Source: Rubellimicrobium sp. CFH 75288 (GTDB lineage: Bacteria; Pseudomonadota; Alphaproteobacteria; Rhodobacterales; Rhodobacteraceae). From it: DNA of 64,000 bases. How positions within the stretch are numbered: the stretch's first letter is position 1; each line of letters starts with the position of its first letter. The notes below the pieces were generated by a model that saw only the letters and a list, made by a program, of their open reading frames with translations, had not been told where the DNA came from and did no database searches. The position numbers and the translations under genes are program-made. Positions 1 through 9,946 of the stretch are shown piece after piece. The DNA is taken from the NCBI RefSeq assembly GCF_009904055.1, contig NZ_WYDP01000005.1:62001-126000 (forward strand), read 5' to 3'.

Positions 1-9
1 CCCGCACAT
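1..9 (-). CDS. soxG: Sarcosine oxidase gamma subunit, first three codons only
   Basis: Only an ATG and two more codons (M-C-G) lie in the window, running off the left edge. The ATG overlaps the soxA stop as ATGA, the same junction that joins soxD to soxA. Known heterotetrameric sarcosine oxidase operons run soxB-D-A-G, so the gamma subunit gene is expected here. This is inferred from position; no gamma-subunit sequence is visible. Confidence 0.5.
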
Positions 10-3000
10 CAGCCATGGAGCCGCTCCCCCGCCTTGTCATAGAGCACCGGATCGACCACGCGCGCGAGGACCGGATCGGCTCCCTTGCGGGCCACCTCCA
101 CCACCTCGTCCATCCGCTCGGGCCCCCGCTCCAGGAGCGCCATGGCGATGCCACGCGCCAGAGTGGGCGAGTAGTAGGTGGAGGTCACGCGTCCCTGCGT
201 GTTGCGCTGGCCCACCGCGTTCTGACCCGGTGCGAGGATGTAGGCGCCCTCCGGCAGCACGGACCCGTTCATCGTCTCCAGACCCACGAGCCGCCAGCGC
301 AAGGGCGAGGCCATGTGCGAGCGCTCCTGCGCGCGCTTGCCGATGTAGTCGGGCTTCTTCCTCGAGATCGCCCAGCCGAGGTTGAGGTCCTGCGGGATCA
401 CGGTGCCGTCCGTCTCCTCGCCGATCATGATGTAGCCCTTCTCGGCCCGCAGGATGTGCATGGCCTCCGTGCCGTAGGGGGTGATCCCCTCCGGCGCGCC
501 GGCCTCCCGGATCGCTTCCCACAGCGCCAGACCCGACGCCGCAGGCACGGCGATCTCGAAGGACAACTCGCCCGAGAAGCTGATCCGGTGCACCCGGACG
601 GGCAGGCCCGCCAGCATGCCTTCGGCCCATGTCATGTGGGGCAGCGCCGCGGCCGACAGGTCCATCCCCCCCAGCCGCTCCAGCACCGCGCGTGCGCGGG
701 GGCCGGCGACGACGATCTGGGCCCATTGCTCGGTCAGGTTGGCGGTGAACACGCGCCAGTCGTGCCACTCGCACTGCAGCCAGTCCTCCATATGGGCGTG
801 GATGCGCTCGGCTCCGCCCGTGGTGGTGTGGCAGAGCCAGGCATCCTCCGACAGCCGCGCCACCACGCCGTCGTCGATCAGGAACCCGTTCTCGGAGCAG
901 ATCAGCCCGTAGCGGCACTTGCCCACGGGCAGCGTGCTCATCACGCCGGTATAGATCATGTCGAGGAACCGGCCCGCATCGGGCCCCTTGACGACGATCT
1001 TGCCCAGCGTGGAGGCATCGAGCATCCCGACCTGCCGCCGCACGGCCGTGACTTCGCGCAGCGCGGCGGCGTGACGGTCCTCGCCCTCGCGAAGATAGGC
1101 CCAAGGGCGCCGCCACAGGCCTACCGGCTCCCACACAGCGCCGTGGGCGGCGTGCCAGGCGTGCATCGGGGTCTCGCGGACCGGCTGGAACAGGTCGCCC
1201 TTGGCCACGCCCGCGATCGCCCCCAGCGTGAGGGGCGTGTAGGGCGGGCGGAAGGTCGTCGTGCCGACCTCCGGAATGGGCAACTGCACGCTCTGGGACA
1301 GCACCGCCAGACCGTTGATATTGGACGTCTTGCCCTGATCGGTGGCCATGCCCAGCGTCGTGTAGCGCTTGGCATGCTCGACCGCGATGAAGCCCTCCCG
1401 CGCGGCGAGTTCGACGTCCGACACCTTCACATCGTTCTGGAAGTCGAGCCACATCTTGCGGCGCAGCTCCGGGCTGGCCCCCTGAGGCATCACCCAGACG
1501 GGCAGGATCGGCCCCTCCTCGGCATCGTGCGCAGCAAGCGGGGCGGGCTCCTCGTCCGATCCGGCCGCCTCCGCACCGGCCAGCAGACCCGAGGCCAGAA
1601 CATCGGCCGTCCGCAGCGCCCCGTCGGCCGAGCCTGCGGAGAGGACCATCGGCTCTCCGTCCGCACCGCGCGGCGGCCGGTCCCGGTCCGGGCGGAAGAG
1701 CGCCGCCGCCTCGTCCCAGAGCAGCTTGCCGCCGCAATGGGACCACAGGTGGACGGCCGGGCTCCAGCCGCCGGACATGGCCACGGCGTCGCAGGCGATG
1801 TCTTCGAGACCCGACCCTTCGCCCGCCAGCGCGCAAAGCGTCACACCCCGCACCCGCTTGCGCCCGTGGACCTTGGCGATCCCGCGACCCGCCTCGATCC
1901 GGAGACCCATCTCGCGGGCGCGCTGCACCAGTTCGCCCTCGGGGCGCGGCCGGGCATCGACGATGACGGGCACGACCAGACCTGCGCGATGCACCGCCAG
2001 GGCGGTACGATAGGCATCGTCGTTGTTGGTCACGACCACGACCCTGTCGCCGACGCTGACCGCCCAGTTCGCCAGATAGTCCCGCACCGCGGAGGCCAGC
2101 ATCACGCCCGGCACGTCGTTGCCGGCAAAGGCCAGCGGACGCTCGATCGCCCCGGTCGCCGCGACGATGCGCCGGGCGCGGATGCGCCACAGGCGCTGGC
2201 GCGGCCCCTCGTGCCGCCCCGGTGCCAAGGCCTCGAGATCCTCGGCCGCGACCGCATAGCCGTGGTCGTAGATCCCGGCCACCTGCGCGCGCAGACGCAT
2301 CCGCACGTTGGGCATCCGCCGCAGCTCGGCCACCGTGCGCTCGATCCAGGCGGGGGCGGTCATGCCGTCGATCTCGGGGGCGTCCACGCCCGCCCGTCCA
2401 CCCCACCAGCCCTCCTGCTCCATGAGCAGGACACGCCGCCCCGCGCGCCCCGCAGCCAGGGTGGCGGCCAGTCCGGCCACGCCGCCGCCCGCCACCAGCA
2501 CGTCCACATGGGCGTAAAAATGCTCGTAGCGGTCCGGATCGCGCCCCTTGGGCACACGGCCCAACCCGGCCGCGCGGCGGATGAAGGGCTCATAGACGCT
2601 CTTCCAGAAGGCGCCCGGCCACATGAAGGTCTTGTAGTAGAAGCCCGCCGGCAGAAAACGGCCGAGCGCGTCGTTGACCGCCCCCACATCCGTCTCGAGG
2701 CTCGGCCAGCGGTTCTGCGACGTGGCAACCAGCCCATCGCGCAGCGGCACGGAGGTGGCGCGCCGGTTGGGCTCCATGCGCTCTCCCTCGCCCAGGTTGA
2801 CGAGCGCGTTGGGCTCCTCGACCCCGGCCGCGAGCAGACCGCGCGGGCGGTGATACTTGAAGCTCCGCCCCAGCAGCATCCGGCCCGAGGCCAGAAGCGC
2901 GGAGGCCAGCGTGTCGCCCGCGAACCCTTCGGCCGCATGACCGTCGAAGCTGAACCGCAGGGAACGCGAGCGGTCGAGAAGCCGTCCGCCGGTGCTCAGC

Positions 3001-3011
3001 CGGGTGCTCAT
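9..3011 (-). CDS. soxA: Sarcosine oxidase alpha subunit
   Basis: Largest subunit of heterotetrameric sarcosine oxidase, which oxidatively demethylates sarcosine to glycine and passes the one-carbon unit to tetrahydrofolate; cytoplasmic. The 1000-residue length is normal for SoxA. The N-terminal part has the ferredoxin-like segment found in this family (FKYHRPRGL near residue 51). A dinucleotide-binding GGGVAG motif lies at residues 175-180. The last ~400 residues form the aminomethyltransferase (GcvT-like) half. The ATG chosen overlaps the soxD stop (ATGA). A longer reading frame continues upstream but only as a shadow of soxD. Neighbours soxB, soxD and the beginning of soxG make the assignment secure. 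Confidence 0.97.
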   Translation of the reverse strand: MSTRLSTGGRLLDRSRSLRFSFDGHAAEGFAGDTLASALLASGRMLLGRSFKYHRPRGLLAAGVEEPNALVNLGEGERMEPNRRATSVPLRDGLVATSQNRWPSLETDVGAVNDALGRFLPAGFYYKTFMWPGAFWKSVYEPFIRRAAGLGRVPKGRDPDRYEHFYAHVDVLVAGGGVAGLAATLAAGRAGRRVLLMEQEGWWGGRAGVDAPEIDGMTAPAWIERTVAELRRMPNVRMRLRAQVAGIYDHGYAVAAEDLEALAPGRHEGPRQRLWRIRARRIVAATGAIERPLAFAGNDVPGVMLASAVRDYLANWAVSVGDRVVVVTNNDDAYRTALAVHRAGLVVPVIVDARPRPEGELVQRAREMGLRIEAGRGIAKVHGRKRVRGVTLCALAGEGSGLEDIACDAVAMSGGWSPAVHLWSHCGGKLLWDEAAALFRPDRDRPPRGADGEPMVLSAGSADGALRTADVLASGLLAGAEAAGSDEEPAPLAAHDAEEGPILPVWVMPQGASPELRRKMWLDFQNDVKVSDVELAAREGFIAVEHAKRYTTLGMATDQGKTSNINGLAVLSQSVQLPIPEVGTTTFRPPYTPLTLGAIAGVAKGDLFQPVRETPMHAWHAAHGAVWEPVGLWRRPWAYLREGEDRHAAALREVTAVRRQVGMLDASTLGKIVVKGPDAGRFLDMIYTGVMSTLPVGKCRYGLICSENGFLIDDGVVARLSEDAWLCHTTTGGAERIHAHMEDWLQCEWHDWRVFTANLTEQWAQIVVAGPRARAVLERLGGMDLSAAALPHMTWAEGMLAGLPVRVHRISFSGELSFEIAVPAASGLALWEAIREAGAPEGITPYGTEAMHILRAEKGYIMIGEETDGTVIPQDLNLGWAISRKKPDYIGKRAQERSHMASPLRWRLVGLETMNGSVLPEGAYILAPGQNAVGQRNTQGRVTSTYYSPTLARGIAMALLERGPERMDEVVEVARKGADPVLARVVDPVLYDKAGERLHG

Positions 3012-3346
3012 GCCGCCCCTCCCAGATCGCGCCACGCCCAGCCGGGCCGGTCCGCGGTCACCGCATCGCGGAGCGGGTCGGGCGGCCCGGCCTCCGAGGC
3101 GGGATAGGTGCCCCAGACGCGCATTGTCGCCGTGTCGCGGGCCGCCAGAAACCACTTCCCGCAGCCATAGGCATGCCGCCATCGCTCGAAATGGACGCCC
3201 TTGGGATTCACCCGTCCGAACAGATAGCCCTCGAACGCCTCGTCGGCCGATCCCGGACCTTCGCGGCGCAGATGCGCCTCGCCGCCGGGAGCGAGTTCCG
3301 TTTCGTCGGCCTCTACACCGCAATGGGGGCAGAACAGGATCAGCAC
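3008..3346 (-). CDS. soxD: Sarcosine oxidase delta subunit
   Basis: Small zinc-binding subunit of heterotetrameric sarcosine oxidase; 112 residues. Starting at the GTG gives M-LILFCPHCG. The likely zinc ligands are Cys6, Cys9, His58 and Cys62, and the family segments NPKG and RDTAT are present. An AGGGAG sequence about 8 bases upstream supports GTG; longer in-frame starts would add a tail absent from the family. The stop overlaps the soxA ATG. Unusually, the gene is separated from soxB by a small membrane-protein gene and a strong hairpin. Confidence 0.93.
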   Translation of the reverse strand: MLILFCPHCGVEADETELAPGGEAHLRREGPGSADEAFEGYLFGRVNPKGVHFERWRHAYGCGKWFLAARDTATMRVWGTYPASEAGPPDPLRDAVTADRPGWAWRDLGGAA

Positions 3347-3390
3347 GATGCACTCTCCCTGATGGCAATCCGGCAATCGCCCATGCCGAA

Positions 3391-3417
3391 GGGCCGCCCC
3401 CCGGAGGGGGACGGCCC
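3391..3417 (-). other. Strong GC hairpin between the small membrane-protein gene and soxD
   Basis: Inverted repeat: GGGCCG pairs with CGGCCC, followed by one C/A mismatch, then five C paired with five G around a GGA loop. It lies after the stop of the small gene and 44 bases before the soxD GTG. There is no U-run, so it may be an mRNA processing or stabilising element, or a weak terminator uncoupling soxB from soxDAG. The function is inferred. Confidence 0.5.
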
Positions 3418-3460
3418 GATCGCGATGCACGCGCGAAGGGTCCGCGCCGGAACGCGGGTC

Positions 3461-3898
3461 TTACTGGTCGGCGCCGGTGCCCGGAGCAGGAGCGGCCTCA
3501 CCCTCGGTGGGGCTGGCCTGCGTGGCCGGCGTGGTCGTGTCCTGAGGCGTCTGGGTACCGGCATCGGTCGCGGCAGGGGCAGCGTCGTCGGCCACGGCCT
3601 CGGGATCGATCGCCGGCGGAGCGTCGGCCGGATCGGGCGCCGTGGTGTCCACGGTGACGTTGACGTCGCCACCCGTGGCGGCAGCGCCGGTGTCGGTCGC
3701 AGCAGTGCCGGTCGCGGCCGGTTCGGTCGTCGTGGCCGGCGCGGTGGTATCCACCACCGTGGGCTGCGCGGTGCCGCGCCAGAAGAAGAACCACAGCAGC
3801 AACACGGCGACCACGAGCGCGCCGACCACAAAGGCGATCGTGCTGCCCGAGCTCCGGCGCGGCGGTGGCGGCGGGGGATTGTAGGCGGGATCCGACAT
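3461..3898 (-). CDS. Single-pass membrane protein with Pro-rich N-terminus and Ala/Thr/Pro-rich tail
   Basis: Function unknown. The 145-residue product begins MSDPAYNPPPPPPRRSS, followed by one hydrophobic segment (about residues 20-41, rich in V, L, W and F). The remainder is a low-complexity, acidic, Ala/Thr/Pro/Asp-rich tail with no cysteines. The orientation is probably N-in, with the tail in the periplasm (inferred from RR before and R after the segment). It sits 82 bases after soxB and before soxD, interrupting the usual soxBDAG order. The second ATG was chosen because it starts just before the Pro run; an earlier ATG would add ten residues. It may be an unrelated passenger, or a membrane tether or regulator of the oxidase. 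Confidence 0.75.
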   Translation of the reverse strand: MSDPAYNPPPPPPRRSSGSTIAFVVGALVVAVLLLWFFFWRGTAQPTVVDTTAPATTTEPAATGTAATDTGAAATGGDVNVTVDTTAPDPADAPPAIDPEAVADDAAPAATDAGTQTPQDTTTPATQASPTEGEAAPAPGTGADQ

Positions 3899-3980
3899 GG
3901 GTTGGGCTCCGTGGCTAGTCCTTGCCACGGCGCAACGTCACGCCCCCGCGAGCGGTTCCACGGAGCGGCCATCTTCTTCT

Positions 3981-5228
3981 TCAATGCGCCACTCCGGCCG
4001 CCACCGATTCATCGATGAAGCGCCCCTCGCGGAACCGCTCGAGGCCGAAGGGCGCGGCCAGCGGTCCGGGCGCGCCCTTGGCCACCAGCTCCGCCATCGC
4101 CCAGCCGGAGCCCGGAATGGCCTTGAACCCGCCCGTGCCCCAGCCGCAATTCACAAAGCAGTTGCCCAGGGGCGTGCGCGAGATGATGGGCGATCGGTCG
4201 CCCGTCATGTCCACGATCCCGCCCCATTGCCGCAGCATCCTCAGCCGCGAGATGATGGGGAAGGTCTCGCAGAGGGCGCGCACCGTCTCCTCGATGTGGT
4301 GGAACGAGCCGCGCTGCGTGTAGGCGTTGTAGCCGTCGGTCCCGCCGCCGATCACCATCTCGCCCTTGTCCGACTGGCTCATGTAGCCGTGGACCGTGTT
4401 GGCCATCACCACCACGTCCATGCAGGGCTTGATGGGCTCGCTCACCAGCGCCTGAAGGGGCAGCGACTCGATGGGCAGGCGAAACCCCGCCATTTCGGCC
4501 AGGACGGAGGAATGCCCGGCCACCACGATGGCGAGCTTGTTGCAGCCGATCGCGCCGCGCGTGGTCCGGACGCCGGTCACCGCGCCGCCGGCGCTGTCGA
4601 TCCCCGTCACCTCGCACTGCTCGATGATGTCCATTCCCATGTCCGAGCAGGCCCGCGCATAGCCCCAGGCCACCGCATCGTGCCGGGCGGTGCCGCCGCG
4701 CGGCTGCCAGAGGGCTCCCAGCACCGGATAGCGCGGCCCCTCGATATGGATGATGGGGCAGAGCTCCTTGACGCGCTCGGGGCCGATGAACTCCGTCTGC
4801 ACGCCCTGGAGTGCATTGGCCTCGGCTGTGCGCCTGTAGCCGCGGACCTCGTGCTCCGTCTGGGCCAGCATCATCACGCCACGGGGCGAGAACATGATGT
4901 TGTAGTTCAGCTCCTGGCTCAGCGTCTCATAGAGCGAACGGCTCTTCTCGTAGATCGCAGCCGAGGGGTCCTGCAGGTAGTTCGACCGGATGATGGTCGT
5001 GTTGCGCCCCGTATTGCCGCCGCCCAGCCACCCCTTCTCCACCACGGCCACGTCCGTGATGCCGAAGTTCTTGCCGAGGTAGTAGGCCGTGGCGAGCCCG
5101 TGCCCCCCTGCCCCCACGACCACCACCTCGTAGCGCGGCTTGGGCAGCGGCGAGGTCCAGGCGCGGTCCCACCCCGCATGGCCGCGCAGCCCCTCGCGCC
5201 ACAACGCCCAGGCGGAATAGCGTCGCAT
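3981..5228 (-). CDS. soxB: Sarcosine oxidase beta subunit
   Basis: Flavoprotein subunit that dehydrogenates sarcosine; 415 residues, the usual length. The FAD-binding GAGGHG motif is at residues 39-44. His183 in [12 protein letters not shown] corresponds to the histidine that carries covalent FMN in characterised beta subunits. A GGAGG ribosome site lies 8 bases before the ATG. It is the first gene of the sox set and transcribed away from ccmI. The 182-base divergent gap upstream should hold both promoters, though I recognise no operator there. Confidence 0.96.
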   Translation of the reverse strand: MRRYSAWALWREGLRGHAGWDRAWTSPLPKPRYEVVVVGAGGHGLATAYYLGKNFGITDVAVVEKGWLGGGNTGRNTTIIRSNYLQDPSAAIYEKSRSLYETLSQELNYNIMFSPRGVMMLAQTEHEVRGYRRTAEANALQGVQTEFIGPERVKELCPIIHIEGPRYPVLGALWQPRGGTARHDAVAWGYARACSDMGMDIIEQCEVTGIDSAGGAVTGVRTTRGAIGCNKLAIVVAGHSSVLAEMAGFRLPIESLPLQALVSEPIKPCMDVVVMANTVHGYMSQSDKGEMVIGGGTDGYNAYTQRGSFHHIEETVRALCETFPIISRLRMLRQWGGIVDMTGDRSPIISRTPLGNCFVNCGWGTGGFKAIPGSGWAMAELVAKGAPGPLAAPFGLERFREGRFIDESVAAGVAH

Positions 5229-5411
5229 GCTTCACCCCTCCGGCCGGATCGGCGCCACGCGCGCGCCGCGGTCCGCGATGTACTAGAGCGTGCCAGAGGG
5301 GGAAAGCCGGCGCGACTGCGGCGCAACGCCTCGTGATTGCGACCTTCCGCCGAAGGCGCGGACCGGATAGAGGGGGCGATGGCGCCCGAAGGCGCGCGCG
5401 GAAGGAGAAGG

Positions 5412-6734
5412 ATGGCACTGTTCTGGTTCCTCGCAGCGGGTCTCGCCCTCGTCGTGGCTGCCCTGCTGGCCCGGCCGATCCTCGTGCGGGAGCGTGCCGC
5501 CTACGAGGCGCCCGAGGCCGAGGCTGCCATCTATCGTGACCAGCTGCGCGAGGTGGAGCGCGACGTCGCCCGTGGCGTCCTCGATCCGGCCGAGGCCGAG
5601 CGCGCCCGGACGGAGATCGCCCGACGCCTCCTTGCGGCCGACCGGGCGCGCCGCGGCATGGCCGGGGTCGGATTCGCCCCGCGTCCGCTGGCGCGCCTTG
5701 CGGTGGCGTCTGCCGCCCTGCTGGTGGTGGGGGGAGGTCTGGGGCTTTATGCCGCGCTCGGTTGGCCCGCCCTGCCCGATGCGCCGCGCGCCGAACGTCT
5801 CGCCCAGGCCGAGGCGCTGCGCGCAGCCCGCCCTTCCCAGGAGGAGGCCGAGGAGCAGGCCCTCGCGCTCATGCCGCCGCCCGAGCCCGGCGACCTGCCG
5901 CAGGATTACCTCGCCATGGTCGAGCAGCTCCGGCAGATCGTTCCCGACCGGCCGGACGACCTGCAGGGCTGGACGCTCCTCGCCCAGCACGAGGCGCGGC
6001 TCGGCCGCTATGCCGACGCCGCCCGTGCCCAGGAGCGCGTGATCCTGCTCAAGGGCGACCGGGCGACCACGGCCGACTGGCTCGACCTCGCCGACCGGAT
6101 GGTGGCCGCTGCCGGCGGCCTCGTGACGCAGGAGACCGAGGCCGTCCTCGCCCGCATCGAGGAGCGCGAACCCCTCAATCCGGGTCTTCTCTACTACCGG
6201 GGCCTTCTGGAGGCGCAGACCGGCCGGCCGGACCGCGCCTTTCCCCTCTGGCGGCGGGTGATCGAGGACGGGCCGGACAGTCTCCACCGGCGCCTCGCTC
6301 TGACCGGCATGGAGGAGGTCGCCTGGTTGGCCGGTCAGGACTGGACGCCGCCGCCGGCGCCGGCCATCCCCGGACCCTCGGCCGAGGACATGGACGCTGC
6401 AGCCACGATGGACCCCGCCGCACGCGCCGCCATGGTCCGGGGGATGGTCGAGTCCATGGAATCGCGCCTGCGGGAGGAGGGCGGGTCGGCCGAGGAATGG
6501 GCGCAGCTTGTCAACGCACTTGCCGTGCTGGGCGAGCGGGCCGCTGCCTGGGAGGCGCTCGAGGATGCGCGTCGGACGTTCCGCGACGACGAGCGCGCCC
6601 TCTCCGTCCTGGCCGCCGTTGCCCGTCAGGCCGGCGTGGAGGCGCCGGCCGGTGCCGGCCCGGCCCCCGGGGGCGAGGCGCCGCCCGCCTTCGTCGGTCC
6701 GCCTCCGCCGCCCGCAGCGGGACCGGCACCGTGA
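5412..6734 (+). CDS. ccmI: Cytochrome c biogenesis protein CcmI (CycH)
   Basis: Membrane component that helps deliver apocytochrome c to the haem ligation complex. An N-terminal membrane helix (residues ~4-24) is followed by the CcmI-type segment [14 protein letters not shown] second helix lies near residues 95-120. A periplasmic TPR-like region follows ([19 protein letters not shown]), and the C-terminus is Pro/Ala-rich; 440 residues. The internal ATG after GAAGGAGAAGG was preferred to one 25 codons upstream because the membrane helix starts immediately. No other ccm genes are adjacent. Its stop overlaps the ruvX GTG. Confidence 0.9.
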   Translation: MALFWFLAAGLALVVAALLARPILVRERAAYEAPEAEAAIYRDQLREVERDVARGVLDPAEAERARTEIARRLLAADRARRGMAGVGFAPRPLARLAVASAALLVVGGGLGLYAALGWPALPDAPRAERLAQAEALRAARPSQEEAEEQALALMPPPEPGDLPQDYLAMVEQLRQIVPDRPDDLQGWTLLAQHEARLGRYADAARAQERVILLKGDRATTADWLDLADRMVAAAGGLVTQETEAVLARIEEREPLNPGLLYYRGLLEAQTGRPDRAFPLWRRVIEDGPDSLHRRLALTGMEEVAWLAGQDWTPPPAPAIPGPSAEDMDAAATMDPAARAAMVRGMVESMESRLREEGGSAEEWAQLVNALAVLGERAAAWEALEDARRTFRDDERALSVLAAVARQAGVEAPAGAGPAPGGEAPPAFVGPPPPPAAGPAP

Positions 6735-7204
6735 TCTGCGCCGATGCCGAAGGGTTTGCCGCCGCGCTGCCGCCGTCCGGCGCACTGGCGGGGCTCGATC
6801 TTGGCACCCGCACGATCGGCGTGGCGCTCTCGGACCCGCGCCGCCGCATCGCGACTCCCGGCAGCACGATCCGGCGCACCCGATTCACTGCGGATGCTCA
6901 GACCCTGCTCGGGTTCGTGCAGGCGCGCGGACTGGTCGGCTTCGTCATCGGCCTGCCGGTCAACATGGACGGCTCCGAGGGTCCGCAAGCGCAGTCCGCC
7001 CGGGCCTTCGGGCGCAACCTCGAACGTCTCACCCCCCTGCCCATCGCGTTCTGGGACGAGCGTCTGTCCACCGTGGCAGCCGAGCGGGCCCTGCTCGAGG
7101 CGGATGCGTCCCGAAAGCGTCGCTCGCAGGTGATCGATTCGGTCGCGGCCGCGTTCATTCTGCAAGGGATGCTCGACCGCCTCGCCCGACTGGAGAATCC
7201 GTGA
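6731..7204 (+). CDS. ruvX: Putative pre-16S rRNA nuclease / Holliday junction resolvase RuvX (YqgF)
   Basis: RNase H-fold nuclease of the YqgF family, implicated in 16S rRNA 5' processing; 157 residues. The catalytic motifs [15 protein letters not shown] and WDERLST, and the late acidic motif in [12 protein letters not shown], are all present. Translation starts at a GTG overlapping the ccmI stop (GTGA); starting there gives the usual family N-terminus [15 protein letters not shown]. The third gene of the set is again joined by GTGA. Confidence 0.93.
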   Translation: MICADAEGFAAALPPSGALAGLDLGTRTIGVALSDPRRRIATPGSTIRRTRFTADAQTLLGFVQARGLVGFVIGLPVNMDGSEGPQAQSARAFGRNLERLTPLPIAFWDERLSTVAAERALLEADASRKRRSQVIDSVAAAFILQGMLDRLARLENP

Positions 7205-7500
7205 CACCCAAGGACGAGATCCCTGCCGCCGCGATCCGGCACGAGGACCCCGCCCTGACGGACGCGTCGGCGGAGGCCGTCTGGTCGCGGGCCGAGCCGG
7301 AGAGTCCCTGCCGGCGGATTTGCGTCATCCACCCGGAGTCGGGGCTCTGCGTAGGGTGCCTGCGCAGCCGGGCCGAGATTGCGGGATGGCTTGCCATGGG
7401 ATCGGAGGCACGCCGGGCCATCCTGGCGGACCTCCCCGGCCGCGAGGGTCGCCTGACGCGGCGCCGCGGTGGCCGCGCGGCGCGCACCAAGCTGCCCTGA
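7201..7500 (+). CDS. DUF1289 domain protein
   Basis: Small protein of 99 residues with the DUF1289 core [19 protein letters not shown] near residues 36-54, including the three-cysteine pattern typical of the family and the following RSRAEIAGW. Its function is unknown; the cysteines suggest metal binding. The C-terminus is very basic. The GTG start overlaps the ruvX stop, so translation is probably coupled. It converges on the deacetylase-like gene with 22 bases between stops. Confidence 0.85.
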   Translation: MTPKDEIPAAAIRHEDPALTDASAEAVWSRAEPESPCRRICVIHPESGLCVGCLRSRAEIAGWLAMGSEARRAILADLPGREGRLTRRRGGRAARTKLP

Positions 7501-7522
7501 CTCCCTCACCGGAGACTGCGGA

Positions 7523-9781
7523 TCAGTCCTCGCGCAACACCGCCGAGACGGGCGCCACCGAGACCTCGGCCGCCCGGCGCGCGCCGGCCCAGAGCGACAG
7601 GGCCGTCAGCGTCTCGGCCCGCACCCGCGCCAGCACCACGGCCGACCCGTCCAGTCCGGCCCGACGGGCCGAGTCGTCGAGAAAGCGCCGGATCACGCGG
7701 TCGTCCTGCCCGTTCGCGTCGAGATCGCGCAGGATCGTGGTCGCGGGCACTCCCGCCGCCTCCGCGGCTCGCTCCGCGCCGCCCAGACCCGCGGGCGCCA
7801 GGACGAGGCCCAGTCCCCTCTCGGCGAGACGGTCCAGCGCGACGCTCCCCGCGCCCCCGGACTGCGCCAGTCCGCCCCCGCCCAGATCGAGCACCGCAAC
7901 CGCCTCGGGCAGGGTGGCGAGCATGGCTTCGTAGGCCACGGCCGCGTCGGAGGGCTGCGCCCGCGCGGGCAGTTCCGCCAGGGCCAGCACCTCCACGCCG
8001 GCTGCACGATAGGCAGCCATCCGTTCCGTCGCTCCCGGAGCGGCAGGGTCGATCGCGACGCTGACGGGCCAGGGCAGGGCAGCGACGGCCAGTTCGGCCC
8101 CGTCGAGCGACGGATCGTCGAGAAGGAGCACCGACAGGAGCGGTCGTTCGACCGCGGGCGGCGTCCAGTCCGCCGCATGACGGCGCAGCGCGGAAGGGTC
8201 GGTCTCCAGGGCGGCTGCCTCCCCCGCCTCCGTGGAGGATGGCTCGCGCGCCGGGGGCCGCCGCACGGGCACGGCGCCCCCGGCCGGCATGGTCTGGCCG
8301 CCCACCACGATCCGCCCTGCCGGCGCCTCCCGCGCGGCGCTGTCGGCTCCGTCGGGCGGCATCGTCCCGGCGTCTGTGCCCTCCGCAACCGGCATGCCGA
8401 CAGCAGGGGCGACGGAGGCAGCCTCCGCCGTCTCCTCCTCGCCGGCCTCGCGCGCCGGTTCTGCCTGCCGAGCCTCCGATGGCCCGAGTTCCGCCAGCGC
8501 CTCATCCGGCGGCAGGGCCGGGCCAGGTCGGATCGGCGGGCGCGTCGGCACGACCATGCCGGTGACCCCCGCAGACGGCTCTGCCCCGATGGCCACCTCG
8601 CTGGGCGGAACGCTGTCGGGAGCGGCCGGCAGAACCCGCTCCGGCAGCACCGCGCCCGGCGGGACGGCATCCGCCGCCGGGGGCAGGCCGGGCTGCTCCT
8701 GCGTCCGGGGAGGGGCCGCAGTCGCATCCGGCGCAGCCCATACCTGCGGGGGCTCACCAGGGGGCGCGGGCGGATCGGGTTGGCGCGCCGGCCTGTCGGG
8801 CCGCGCGAGAGGGCCGGCAAAGGCCGTTCGGACCGGCACCGCCTCCTCGTCCGGAAGGACCGGCGCCGCACCATCCGCTGGGGCAGCATCCAGCCCGAAG
8901 GGCGGGATGTTCGCCACAGCGGGATGCAGCGGTCCCTCCGGGGGGCGGGGCACAGCGCCTGCCTCGCCGTCCCGGGTGGACGAGAGGAATCCGGGCGCCC
9001 GATGGGACGCGGACGGCGCCTCCGGCGCCAGCATCGCGACAGCGTCCGACACCGTCCCGGGCCCGGCGAGCGCCGGTACGGCCGGACCCAGCGCGGGCGG
9101 CGGCGCCGGCAGGGCCGGAACGGCCATCGCCGCATCCGTCAGATCCGGCGCACCCATATCCGCAGGCCCGCCGTCCGGCTGCGGCGTCGCGGCCAAGGCT
9201 CTCACGGGCAGCCGGGCAGGCCCATCCTCGGCACCGCCGGACTGCATGGGGGCTGTCGGCAACAGGTCCGGCGACACGGGAGGCGGTGAAACCCTCTCGA
9301 CTGCCTCGGGCGCCATCTCGGCGGGGGCCGAGGGCAGGACGGGTGCCATCTCGGCGTGACGGGGTGCACCGCCGGGAACCGCCGGACGCGGCGCCTGCAG
9401 GTCCGGGGGTGGCAGCGGCATCGCTCGGGAGGGGAACGGCGCCGGATCGCGCCCCGCTTCGGGCCTGGCAGGCAGCGTGCCGTCAAGGGCGATCGGCTCG
9501 CCTGCGGAGGCGGGCAGAGGATCGAGGCGGCCGGGCCGGGCGTCATCCGCACGGACCCTGCTCCCGGCCCCATCCGCCGCCGGAGCCGCCGGCGGCGCTC
9601 CCGTGCCCCCGGGGGCGCTCGGCGCGTCCGGTGCATCCGCCTGCGGCATCTGGGGAGCAACGGGCGGCGCCTGCAGCGGAACGAGCAGCGACATCGCCCC
9701 GAGGCCCAGCACCGCCGTCGCCGTGCCCGCCGCCACCCCGCTCCAGAGCCCCCGTCTCACCGGCCTGCCTCCGCTCGACAC
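7523..9781 (-). CDS. Divergent polysaccharide deacetylase (DUF610/YibQ) with long Pro/Ala-rich linker
   Basis: Envelope protein of 752 residues. A basic N-terminus and one hydrophobic segment (residues ~12-35) suggest an inner-membrane anchor. About 450 residues of low-complexity Pro/Ala/Glu sequence follow. The last ~230 residues (from [15 protein letters not shown]) match the divergent polysaccharide deacetylase family by their [12 protein letters not shown] and VLDLGGGG segments. Members are related to carbohydrate esterases but usually lack the full metal site. The start is a GTG with GGAGG 7 bases upstream. The linker is far longer than in most relatives; it could span the periplasm or peptidoglycan. 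Confidence 0.8.
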   Translation of the reverse strand: MSSGGRPVRRGLWSGVAAGTATAVLGLGAMSLLVPLQAPPVAPQMPQADAPDAPSAPGGTGAPPAAPAADGAGSRVRADDARPGRLDPLPASAGEPIALDGTLPARPEAGRDPAPFPSRAMPLPPPDLQAPRPAVPGGAPRHAEMAPVLPSAPAEMAPEAVERVSPPPVSPDLLPTAPMQSGGAEDGPARLPVRALAATPQPDGGPADMGAPDLTDAAMAVPALPAPPPALGPAVPALAGPGTVSDAVAMLAPEAPSASHRAPGFLSSTRDGEAGAVPRPPEGPLHPAVANIPPFGLDAAPADGAAPVLPDEEAVPVRTAFAGPLARPDRPARQPDPPAPPGEPPQVWAAPDATAAPPRTQEQPGLPPAADAVPPGAVLPERVLPAAPDSVPPSEVAIGAEPSAGVTGMVVPTRPPIRPGPALPPDEALAELGPSEARQAEPAREAGEEETAEAASVAPAVGMPVAEGTDAGTMPPDGADSAAREAPAGRIVVGGQTMPAGGAVPVRRPPAREPSSTEAGEAAALETDPSALRRHAADWTPPAVERPLLSVLLLDDPSLDGAELAVAALPWPVSVAIDPAAPGATERMAAYRAAGVEVLALAELPARAQPSDAAVAYEAMLATLPEAVAVLDLGGGGLAQSGGAGSVALDRLAERGLGLVLAPAGLGGAERAAEAAGVPATTILRDLDANGQDDRVIRRFLDDSARRAGLDGSAVVLARVRAETLTALSLWAGARRAAEVSVAPVSAVLRED

Positions 9782-9946
9782 CGCGCCCCCTCCGCGCCCC
9801 GCGCACCGTGTCGCAGCCGGTCCGCGTTCCGGCCCGTCCGCTTGACCCCGCCCGCAGGCCGCCGCATGGTGCCTCCGTCTTAGACCAGCCACCCCGGCGG
9901 GCGGTAGCCCCGCCAGCGCTTGCCGCGCCAGATCCCGCCAGCATCC

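Noticed and set aside
15-3107. A plus-strand open frame opposite soxA
   Set aside because: Antisense shadow of soxA with a repetitive Arg/His/Gly composition; soxA is certain.
3009-3368. soxA starting 119 codons further upstream
   Set aside because: The extra part overlaps soxD out of frame and has no SoxA character; the ATGA junction with soxD gives the right N-terminus.
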